From NCBI RefSeq assembly GCF_002929745.1, contig NZ_PJIQ01000005.1, forward strand, positions 62,001-126,000: a stretch of 64,000 nucleotides of DNA. Direction: 5' to 3'. Source of the stretch: Arthrobacter sp. B1805. GTDB taxonomy: Bacteria; Actinomycetota; Actinomycetes; Actinomycetales; Micrococcaceae. Shown here piece by piece: positions 57,723 to 64,000 of the stretch. Each line of letters opens with the position of its first letter. Within the stretch, counting starts at the first letter, position 1. The translations under genes and the position numbers were made by a program. The notes under the pieces are model-generated. The model did no database searches, was not told where the DNA came from, and saw nothing but the letters and a program-made list of their open reading frames with translations.

Positions 57723-57840
57723 GGATACGCACCCACTCCCCAGCGGTGGATTCCCGTTGCATGTGCTCGGTCTGTGTCCGTACGTTCGGGTCAGGTGCGG
57801 GCGGTCACGCCCGACGAGGGACGAACCGAGGAGGAGCTCA

Positions 57841-58878
57841 GTGCGGATCAGGAACAGCGTCGTCGTCATCACCGGAGCGGCGAGCGGCATCGGCCGTGCG
57901 ACCGCGCTCCGCTTCGCCCGCCGTCGGACCCATCTGGTACTGGCCAGCCGACGCGTGGAGGCCCTCGAGACCCTCGTCGCGGAGTGCACCGCCCTGGGTT
58001 CCCGCGCCATCGCGGTACCTACAGACATGTCCGAGTACGAGGCCGTGCAGGAACTCGCGAGCAGGGCGGTCGAGGAGTTCGGGCGCATCGATGTCTGGGT
58101 CAATAACGCCGCCGTCTCCTTCTTCTCGCCGTTCCTCGAGGTACCCCTGCGCGATTTCGAGCGCGTCATCGACGTCAATGTCATGGGCTACGTCTACGGG
58201 GCACGCGCCGCGCTCGAGCGCATGCAGGACCAGGGCAGCGGCGTCCTGGTGAACGTCGCGTCGATCGTCGGCGAGATCCCCCAGCCCTATACGTCCGCCT
58301 ACTCGATGTCGAAGGCCGCGGTGCGCGCTCTGGGCGTGAGCCTGCGGTCCGAGCTGAAGCTCGACCGGAAGAAGCGCATCCACGTGTGCACCGTCCTTCC
58401 GCCCACCATCGACACCCCCTTCTTCAACCATGCGGCGAACTACACCGGCCGGCGCGCCGTGGCGATGCCCCCGGTCTACAGCGCGGACCGCGTCGCGAAG
58501 GCGATCCTCGACGTCGTCGAAGCGCCGGTCCGCGAGGTCGCCGTCGGACGCATCGGTCGCTCGATGGTGCGCCAGCACCGCCTGATGCCGGGCCGTATCG
58601 AGAGGGTGATGGCGCACCAGGTCGAACACACCCACCTGTCGAAGAAGGAGCCGGCCGAGGACTCCACCGGCAACCTGTACGGCCCCTCGCTCGACCCCGC
58701 CAACGCAGCGGTGCCGGGCGGCTGGAGCGGACGACGACGCACGGCGCAGCGCACCATCCTCGGCACGGCGCTCGTCGGCGTCGGGGCCGTGGTCTTCACC
58801 GACAAGCTGAAGGCGGCGGTTCCTGCCGTGGCCGGAACCGCGGCGAGCCTGGGACGTGCGGCAGCCAGAGCCCGCTGA
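57841..58878 (+). CDS. Short-chain dehydrogenase/reductase with C-terminal membrane segment
   Basis: A 345-residue protein from GTG 57841 after GAGGAGGAG. The Rossmann domain has VVITGAASGIGRATA, DVWVNNAAVS, the catalytic Ser in VNVASIVG and Tyr/Lys in SAYSMSKAAV. The remaining 90 residues hold a basic linker and a hydrophobic segment (RTILGTALVGVGAVVFTD), suggesting membrane attachment. Classical SDR of unknown substrate. Follows the lysR gene by 118 bases, a likely regulatory target. Confidence 0.9.
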   Translation: MRIRNSVVVITGAASGIGRATALRFARRRTHLVLASRRVEALETLVAECTALGSRAIAVPTDMSEYEAVQELASRAVEEFGRIDVWVNNAAVSFFSPFLEVPLRDFERVIDVNVMGYVYGARAALERMQDQGSGVLVNVASIVGEIPQPYTSAYSMSKAAVRALGVSLRSELKLDRKKRIHVCTVLPPTIDTPFFNHAANYTGRRAVAMPPVYSADRVAKAILDVVEAPVREVAVGRIGRSMVRQHRLMPGRIERVMAHQVEHTHLSKKEPAEDSTGNLYGPSLDPANAAVPGGWSGRRRTAQRTILGTALVGVGAVVFTDKLKAAVPAVAGTAASLGRAAARAR

Positions 58879-58943
58879 CCCGAGCGCTCGACGACCGGTG
58901 CCGGCGCATGACCCCGGCGCGATGTCCGCCTCTCCATCGATCA

Positions 58944-59846
58944 CTACATCGATGCCGCGAGACCGGCCTCCGGCGGGCGCTTGAGATCCAGCGCGTCGAG
59001 AACGTCGAGAGCCGCCGAGTGCTCGTTGAAGGTGTACAGGTGGATCCCCGGAGCGCCGTCGGCAAGCGCCGTCCGTGCCAGGTCCACGGTTGCCGCGACG
59101 CCGATCCTGCGGCGCTCGGCGTCCGTGCGCGCGCCCTCCAGGCGTGACCACAGCGCTTGGTCGACGCCGATACCGGCGAGCTCGCTCAGCTTCGTGAGCC
59201 GTCGTGTGCTCGTCATCGGCACGACGCCGGGAATGATCGGGATCGTGACCCCTGCGTCGCGGGCCCGGCTGACCAGGCCCGAGTAGTCGTCGGGCTGGAA
59301 GTAGACCTGGGTGATGGCGAAGTCGGCCCCCGCGCCCTCCTTGGCCAGAAGGACCTGGATGTCCTGCTCCACGCTCGGGGAATCCGGGTGCCGTGTCGCG
59401 TATGCGGCGACGCCCACCGAGACCCTGCCCGCTGCGAGCTGGGCGGACCGCTTCGCTTCGACGTCCCGGATCAGCCGCACGAGCTCGTCCGCGTGTTGGA
59501 GCTCGCCGGGATGCGTCTCGCTGCCGTCCGGAGCATCACCGCGAAGCGCGAGGATGCCGCGGACACCACCGCCGATGAGCCGGTCGACGATCGCCTCGAG
59601 CTCACCCCTGCTGCTGCCGACGCATGTGAGGTGTGCCAGCGGCCTGAGGCTGGTTTCCGTCAGGAGGCGGCGGAGGAGATCGATCGCGGTCTCCTGGTTG
59701 CTGCCGGCCGCACCGTAGGTGACCGATACGAAATCAGGGCGCGTCGGCTCCAGGCGCCGGATCGTCGTCCAGAGCGAGTCCTCGGCCGCGGCATTCCGCG
59801 GCGGGTACAGCTCGTAGGAGAGCGCCGGGTAGGTCGGTGGCGGCAT
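58944..59846 (-). CDS. metF: Methylenetetrahydrofolate reductase
   Basis: A 300-residue FAD-dependent TIM-barrel enzyme reducing 5,10-methylene-THF to 5-methyl-THF for methionine synthesis. Conserved parts: ALSYELYPPRNAAAEDSLW, DFVSVTYGAAGSN, RPLAHLTCVGSSRGELEAIV, GILALRGDAPDGS, ADFAITQVYFQPDDYSGLV and the C-terminal APGIHLYTFNEHSAALDVLDAL. ATG 59846 has AGAGGAACC upstream. Length normal. Confidence 0.95.
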   Translation of the reverse strand: MPPPTYPALSYELYPPRNAAAEDSLWTTIRRLEPTRPDFVSVTYGAAGSNQETAIDLLRRLLTETSLRPLAHLTCVGSSRGELEAIVDRLIGGGVRGILALRGDAPDGSETHPGELQHADELVRLIRDVEAKRSAQLAAGRVSVGVAAYATRHPDSPSVEQDIQVLLAKEGAGADFAITQVYFQPDDYSGLVSRARDAGVTIPIIPGVVPMTSTRRLTKLSELAGIGVDQALWSRLEGARTDAERRRIGVAATVDLARTALADGAPGIHLYTFNEHSAALDVLDALDLKRPPEAGLAASM

Positions 59847-59899
59847 GGTTCCTCTTCGTACGTGCTGATCGTCGGGCGCCTGGCGCAATCCCTGAGCGG

Positions 59900-61054
59900 C
59901 TACGCGGGTTCGATACCGTCGGTCTCTTCGGGGACGTCGGCGGAGCGGACGTCGCTCTCGATGATGCCGAGTTTCTCGAGCTCGTCCGACATCCCCGCGC
60001 CGTCCGGGGCATAGATCCACGGGATGCCCGGTGTCGGCTGCACTCCTGTCTTCGAACGGCCGCCCGCGAGCACAGCCTCGCCCACGGACAGTTGGCGGAT
60101 CGCGATCGCCCGGACGTTCTGCGGGTGGCGCTGGGCGAACTCGGAGTAGATGGCTTCGTCGTGCTGGCCGTCGTCGCCCACCAGCAGCCACTTCATGTGC
60201 GGGAATTCCTCAGCCAGCCGCTCCAGGGACGTTCTCTTGTGATCCTGCCCGCTACGGAACCAACGATCACGCGTGGGGCCCCAGTCGGTCAGCAGTTTCG
60301 GCCCCGCGGGGTAGAGGTTACGGGAGAGGAATCGCGACAGCGTGGGCGCGACGTTCCAGGCACCCGTCGAGAGGTAGAGCACGGGGGCCGACGGAAGAGT
60401 CCGAACGATCCGCTCGTACAGCACAGCCATGCCGGGGGTGGGCGTTCTTGCATGCTCGTCCAGGACGAACGTGTTCCAGGCCGCGAGGAACGGCCGAGGC
60501 AGCGCCGTGACCATCACGGTGTCATCGATGTCGGACACCACTCCGAAATCGGTTCCGTCGGCGACGATCCTCACGGGCGCTTCGACGATCCGCGAGCCAC
60601 CCGAGTGCAGGGTTATGTCGTGCCAGCCGGCTTCCAGGGTGACGGGGATCCGCGCGTCGACGACGCCGCCGCGGTCCGCGACGACGTCGTGCACCGTGTC
60701 ACCGATGGTGACGTGCACGACGGCGTGGGCCACGGGCGCGCTCGTGAAGTTCCGCCAACCCCGCATGCCTTCCTGCAGAGGCTTCAGGGGGCCTGCATCC
60801 GTACCGCGGCCCGTATCCCTCGGGTCGCTGAGGACCACACGTGCCAGCACGCGCACCCACGACGTCGTCCCGTACCCGGTGTACGGGATGACGGTCTCCA
60901 CTCGTCCCCGCCGGATCGCAAGCCGCGTCTGGAAGCGGAGCCAGGCGTCATCGAGGCGGACGGCGAGATGGCGATCCTCCGTGCCGGGCTTCGTCGGGGT
61001 GCTGTCAGTGGGGCTGTCGGAGGACGGGTGCGACTCCGCGGAACGTGGACACAT
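59900..61054 (-). CDS. App1-type phosphatidate phosphatase family protein
   Basis: A 384-residue protein. The HAD-like phosphatase motif is DIDDTV (Asp175-Thr179), the catalytic Asp-x-Asp-x-Thr, with further motifs LYLSTGAWNVAP and LLVGDDGQHDEAIY. This order (beta-sandwich N-terminal domain, then HAD core) matches the DUF2183/App1 phosphatase group, whose yeast member dephosphorylates phosphatidic acid. Bacterial roles unknown. No membrane segment or signal peptide. Its 3' end is 53 bases from the metF start. Confidence 0.9.
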   Translation of the reverse strand: MCPRSAESHPSSDSPTDSTPTKPGTEDRHLAVRLDDAWLRFQTRLAIRRGRVETVIPYTGYGTTSWVRVLARVVLSDPRDTGRGTDAGPLKPLQEGMRGWRNFTSAPVAHAVVHVTIGDTVHDVVADRGGVVDARIPVTLEAGWHDITLHSGGSRIVEAPVRIVADGTDFGVVSDIDDTVMVTALPRPFLAAWNTFVLDEHARTPTPGMAVLYERIVRTLPSAPVLYLSTGAWNVAPTLSRFLSRNLYPAGPKLLTDWGPTRDRWFRSGQDHKRTSLERLAEEFPHMKWLLVGDDGQHDEAIYSEFAQRHPQNVRAIAIRQLSVGEAVLAGGRSKTGVQPTPGIPWIYAPDGAGMSDELEKLGIIESDVRSADVPEETDGIEPA

Positions 61055-61216
61055 GCGGTCCAGTCTGGCACGGCAGGAGCATCGGCACGAGTGCGGGTAC
61101 GCAGGTCACGGACGGCTAACAACCACGACATCGGGTTCGGACGGTCTTGTCGGCGCAGCGGGCGGCTGCGACGCTGGAACCTCGAGTCAGCAGACAGACG
61201 AGCGTCGGGGGATCCA

Positions 61217-61570
61217 ATGGCACACGAGTGGGACACGATGGGCGTGCGCCTCAAGGAGGACAGGATCCTGCCGGGCTGGGACGTCGCGGAGGCGCAGGAC
61301 CCGGAGACCACTGCTGCCGATCTGGCCCATGCGATCCTGTTCGGGAAGGCGCAGGCGGCTCTCGAGGCCGTTGCGGCCGGCGGAACAGGGCTGACCACAG
61401 ACCATGCACGCGCGCTGCACTTCGCCAACGAGATGGCAGAACTGCGCCACTACGGTCCGCTCATCGCTGTCGAGGACGGCCTTCCTGCTCTCGCCCCTGG
61501 CGTCCGGCACATCATCGACAGCTTTGACGAACGCGGACTGTGGGACGGCCAGCCGCGTTGGATGCTCTGA
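61217..61570 (+). CDS. Hypothetical protein
   Basis: A 117-residue protein from ATG 61217 with GGGGGA upstream. No recognised domain. It begins with a Glu/Asp-rich stretch (MAHEWDTMGVRLKEDRILPG), followed by a helical segment AADLAHAILFGKAQAALEAV and ending in a Trp-rich tail. It has good codon bias and is probably a real cytoplasmic protein. Start of a small pocket of unusual genes running up to the tRNA gene. Confidence 0.6.
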   Translation: MAHEWDTMGVRLKEDRILPGWDVAEAQDPETTAADLAHAILFGKAQAALEAVAAGGTGLTTDHARALHFANEMAELRHYGPLIAVEDGLPALAPGVRHIIDSFDERGLWDGQPRWML

Positions 61571-61745
61571 CACAGCGCCTGCCCCCGGGTCGGTACACAG
61601 GGCCCCACATCGTACTGGCTCCCCGAACCATCCGGTCCGGGCTCGGCGTCGAATGGACACTGGCCCGCTCCGCTTTGCGAGGCCGCCACCGCGAGGTGGT
61701 TCAGCTGAAGCCCGTGGCAGCGGCCACAAGCCGTCGCGGGTGCCT

Positions 61746-62152
61746 ATGAGGCGGTTCTTCTCGATGCACACAGCACTGATGCGCAGGTGTGCTCCCCGAT
61801 CTCCGGAGGGCCACGACGTCGGCCGGTTCTCCCTCAGGGCCCTGGCCGGGATGCTGCATGTCCGCTGGCAGCCGGACCTCGTCATCGATAGGGCCGACAT
61901 CACCTTGCGGCCGCGGCCATCCAGGCCCGGGGACGCCCGAATCTCCCCCTGCTGGTCGAGGTCTCCGGCCTGAGGGAAATCACCCGCGACGCGAGGGACG
62001 CGGTTCTTGCCTACCGGCACTCCCCGAGGATAGCCATCCTCGGTTCGGACGCCGTCGACCTCGTCCTCACCGCTTTCGCGGTGAGGTCTCCCATCGAGAC
62101 CCGGTTCTTCACCGATCGGGACGAGGCCGTGGGCTGGCTGCTGCAGGGCTGA
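61746..62152 (+). pseudogene. Frameshifted small STAS-like protein gene
   Basis: The first frame reads GRFSLRALAGMLHVRWQPDLVIDRADIT and then runs into unrelated residues. From about 61912 the next frame continues as ALAAAAIQARGRPNLPLLVEV, SGLREITRDARDAVLAYRHSPRIAILG and DLVLTAFAVRSP to FFTDRDEAVGWLLQG. The join makes one continuous STAS/SpoIIAA-like small protein of a type common in Arthrobacter. One missing base in CACCTTGCGG (about 61910-61919) explains the break. The start is uncertain (61746 or 61764). Could also be an assembly error. Confidence 0.6.
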
Positions 62153-62228
62153 CACCCCCACCGCCGACCGGCCCGACGCCGACCCCGCACGGAAGCCGCA
62201 CCGGAAGGGCGCATGGCACACTCGATGC

Positions 62229-63068
62229 ATGGCGGCCGTAATCCTTGCATGGAACCCCGACGAGTCCCAGTGGACCGGCACGTATCCCGCCGACATGCAG
62301 ACCGTGAGGAAAGCAGGTGTGCTGCGGCGGGCCTGGACAATTCCCTCCCCGGCAGCCCTCGACCCGGGGATGGATGTCTGGTTTCTCGTCGTCGGCCGGC
62401 AGCAGGCAATGCGCGGACTCATCGGGCACGGCACCCTGGCGGGCATCAGCGGACGCACGGCAACGGGTAAAGTGCGCCTGGACATCGACGTCGACGTGCT
62501 GCTGGCCCATGGCGACCAGGTCGGGATGTATCTGGTTGCCGAGCGCATTCCGGAGCTCGCCACCACGGAGTTCGATGCGCTCGTCGTGAGCGGCTCGGCC
62601 GAGACCGCACTGCGCGCTCTCTGGGCGGAGGCCAACGCGCCGGAGGCGGCTTCGGTCTTTCCAGTACCCGGCGCCTTGCCGGCCTCGGCGGTGACCCGCA
62701 TCGCCGTCAATTCATTCGAGCATGACGGGGATCTCCGCAGGGTCGCGCTGGCCCATCGCGGATCCGCCTGCCATGCCTGCGGACTCGACTTCGAGCAGGT
62801 CTACGGCGTGGCTGCGGCAGACCTGGTACAGGTACATCTCATCACTCCCCTCGCGCACATCGACGAGACCTATAGCCCGGACGCCCTGGTGGATCTGATT
62901 CCGCTGTGCCCCAGCTGCCACGTCGTGGTCCACAGCCGCTGGCCCGACCCCTACAGCGTGGAGGAAGTCAGGGCTCTCCTTCGCCGCAGCGGGTTCCTGC
63001 GGGGGACCGTCCTGTCGGACGAGCAGCTGGAGGCGGAGGCAGCGGCAGCCCGGATGCTCGGCGCCTGA
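62229..63068 (+). CDS. HNH-endonuclease-domain protein with N-terminal EVE/ASCH-like region
   Basis: A 279-residue protein from ATG 62229. The C-terminal domain has the zinc-type CHACG (Cys181, Cys184) and CPSCH (Cys227, Cys230) pairs and His203, His231 and His235, as in McrA-like HNH nucleases. The usual V-H-H is V-H-L here, so one His of the pair is lost and nuclease activity is uncertain. The N-terminal part (AVILAWNPDESQW at the start) resembles EVE/PUA-like readers of modified bases. Such fusions are often linked to DNA-modification restriction, but no partner gene is seen. Confidence 0.8.
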   Translation: MAAVILAWNPDESQWTGTYPADMQTVRKAGVLRRAWTIPSPAALDPGMDVWFLVVGRQQAMRGLIGHGTLAGISGRTATGKVRLDIDVDVLLAHGDQVGMYLVAERIPELATTEFDALVVSGSAETALRALWAEANAPEAASVFPVPGALPASAVTRIAVNSFEHDGDLRRVALAHRGSACHACGLDFEQVYGVAAADLVQVHLITPLAHIDETYSPDALVDLIPLCPSCHVVVHSRWPDPYSVEEVRALLRRSGFLRGTVLSDEQLEAEAAAARMLGA

Positions 63069-63235
63069 TACCTCGGTGGCCTCGGTCCGTGCGCCTGTGG
63101 TCGATGGCCGGCAGTACCTCACGCGGACTGCGGGCCTGCTTGCCGCAGGCCCGATCTCGTACAAGGCCCAGCCACAAGCGGCAACGAAGTACCTGCACAC
63201 GCAACTCGTGCATCGTCAAAGAGAGACAGCAGACC

Positions 63236-63433
63236 ATGATCACCCATCCGGGCGAGTACCACGACGCCGACTCGGGGGCCCCCATCCCCCAGTCCCGGCG
63301 AACCCTCGAGACCATCGAGCGGGGGCGGCTGATGCCTCCCCTACCCATCCAGGTGACCCTGCGCGGGAAGCTGCCTGCTCAGGTCTTGATGCTGCCCGTC
63401 CGCAGCCCGGCTCCTCAGGAAGAGGCCGCCTAG
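63236..63433 (+). CDS. Small hypothetical protein
   Basis: A 65-residue frame from ATG 63236 with a weak GAGAGA site. The peptide has PGEYHDADSGAPIPQSRR and a Leu/Pro-rich second half (MPPLPIQVTLRGKLPAQVLM). No family recognised and no secondary structure stands out. Codon usage is GC-rich as in the neighbours. It may be real or chance. Confidence 0.35.
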   Translation: MITHPGEYHDADSGAPIPQSRRTLETIERGRLMPPLPIQVTLRGKLPAQVLMLPVRSPAPQEEAA

Positions 63434-63546
63434 GGCTGCCGGCAGGCTCGTGCCTATCTGCTCGACCAGCCCCCCCCGGATCGGTGCTCGCCGACCGCCC
63501 TGGACCATGGCGCAGCTACGGGACGAGCCCTTTGAGGGCAACAAAA

Positions 63547-63586
63547 AACCGCCGGACCAGGGCTTTCGCCCTGTAGTCCAGCGGTT
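63547..63586 (-). terminator. Intrinsic terminator of tRNA-Ala gene
   Basis: A hairpin (AACCGC with GCGGTT, inner GGAC/GTCC and CAGGGC/GCCCTG, TTTC loop) is followed on the minus strand by TTTTTTG, a full U-run. It begins six bases after the tRNA 3' end. This is the clearest rho-independent terminator in the window. Confidence 0.92.
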
Positions 63587-63591
63587 CGTTG

Positions 63592-63664
63592 TGGAGCTAA
63601 GGGGATTCGAACCCCTGACCCCCTGCATGCCATGCAGGTGCGCTACCAGCTGCGCCATAGCCCC
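63592..63664 (-). tRNA. tRNA-Ala (anticodon GGC)
   Basis: A 73-nt cloverleaf on the minus strand: acceptor GGGGCTA/TAGCTCC with the G3-U70 wobble that identifies alanine tRNA, D-arm GCGCAGCTGGTAGCGC, anticodon stem CCTGC/GCAGG with loop ATGGCAT (anticodon GGC), and T-arm with GGTTCGAATCC. Discriminator base A; CCA is not encoded. Reads GCC, the commonest Ala codon here. Confidence 0.97.
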
Positions 63665-63760
63665 GTACTTCACTGCTCTCAGAAGGTCTTACCCCTCCGA
63701 AGCAACTTGATTAGTGTAGTAAATTTCGACCACTTCGCCAAATCGGCCGACTCCTCCGCC

Positions 63761-64000
63761 TCAGCCCTCGAGTGGCTCGACCGGCAACGAACCGAGACCG
63801 ACGTTGTGCTCGGTCAGCTGCCACCCGAAGAGCGCGTCATCCCTGCCCACCACCTCGTGGACCTCCGACCAGTGGCAGTTCGAGAGGCCGGCAAGGGCGC
63901 CCCAGCGCTTCGGCGGAAGCCCCATCAGTGCTGCCAGGGCTGCCCGGATCGCACCTCCATGACTGACGACCACGAGCGTCTCCGACGGCGCTACGCGCTC
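63761..64000 (-). CDS. Histidine phosphatase family protein, C-terminal part
   Basis: The frame is open to the window edge, so the start is missing; about 79 residues remain. VVVSHGGAIRAALAALMGLP carries the second conserved His of the phosphoglycerate-mutase-like (histidine phosphatase) fold, and the end LSNCHWSEVHEV is typical of such enzymes. Substrate cannot be inferred from this part. Confidence 0.8.
   Translation of the reverse strand, partial: ERVAPSETLVVVSHGGAIRAALAALMGLPPKRWGALAGLSNCHWSEVHEVVGRDDALFGWQLTEHNVGLGSLPVEPLEG

Noticed and set aside
63592-63664. tRNA-Ala as an integration site
   Set aside because: No integrase and no duplicated tRNA 3' end in the window.

Overview
The window is a gene-dense, very GC-rich stretch of bacterial chromosome with GTG and TTG starts, ATGA/TGATG gene overlaps and leaderless-looking promoters. 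S-(hydroxymethyl)mycothiol dehydrogenase and a mycoredoxin-type glutaredoxin point to a mycothiol-using actinobacterium. The overall protein character fits Micrococcaceae (Arthrobacter or a close relative). That placement is inference; no rRNA is present. I see no insertion sequence, prophage, CRISPR array or replication origin.

Region 1 (0.7-29.6 kb) is a core block. On the minus strand, in transcription order, it runs thrS-HIT-pgsA, then pdxS, then pdxT-yebC-ruvC-ruvA-ruvB-yajC-secD-secF-rel, then hisS. Gene content and order resemble the Mycobacterium tuberculosis thrS-to-hisS region. Plus-strand genes interrupt it: a DUF349 protein, an AbiEi-like protein, murT-gatD (peptidoglycan amidation), an M3 peptidase, GNAT enzymes, and a scar in which a truncated, frameshifted serine hydrolase is joined to the tail of a histidine kinase ahead of an intact response regulator. 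The genes normally found between pgsA and pdxS (patA/pimA type) are absent from this place.

Region 2 (29.9-35.4 kb) holds mycothiol-linked redox and detoxification genes (mycoredoxin, mscR, a metallo-hydrolase), a lipoate-ligase-like protein, an esterase lipoprotein, and thiM-thiE under a clear TPP riboswitch.

Region 3 (35.4-51.3 kb) is mixed: aldo/keto reductase, DUF427 protein, thioesterase, 14-TM MFS exporter, Rieske/DUF2231 membrane protein divergent from a cysteine-rich pentapeptide-repeat protein, zinc peptidase, GT2, AlkD-like repair protein, CPBP-type membrane protein, RNase Z-like hydrolase, rhodanese, Lrp regulator, a DMT exporter head-to-head with a MocR regulator, and glutamate dehydrogenase.

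Region 4 (51.3-64 kb) has a CbxX-type AAA+ ATPase and the class Ib ribonucleotide reductase operon nrdHIEF. The nrd upstream region carries an NrdR-like box and a cluster of TCCACA (DnaA-box-core) motifs. LysR, SDR, metF and an App1-type phosphatase follow, then a pocket of poorly known genes including a frameshifted STAS-like pseudogene and an HNH protein, then tRNA-Ala(GGC) with a strong terminator, and the end of a histidine phosphatase gene.

No wholly new multi-gene system is obvious. The most interesting signals are the nrd regulatory region, the fused gene remnants at 23.2-23.9 kb, the overlapping-start divergent pair at 47.99 kb, the broken synteny around pgsA/pdxS, and the cysteine-rich pentapeptide protein facing a Rieske gene.
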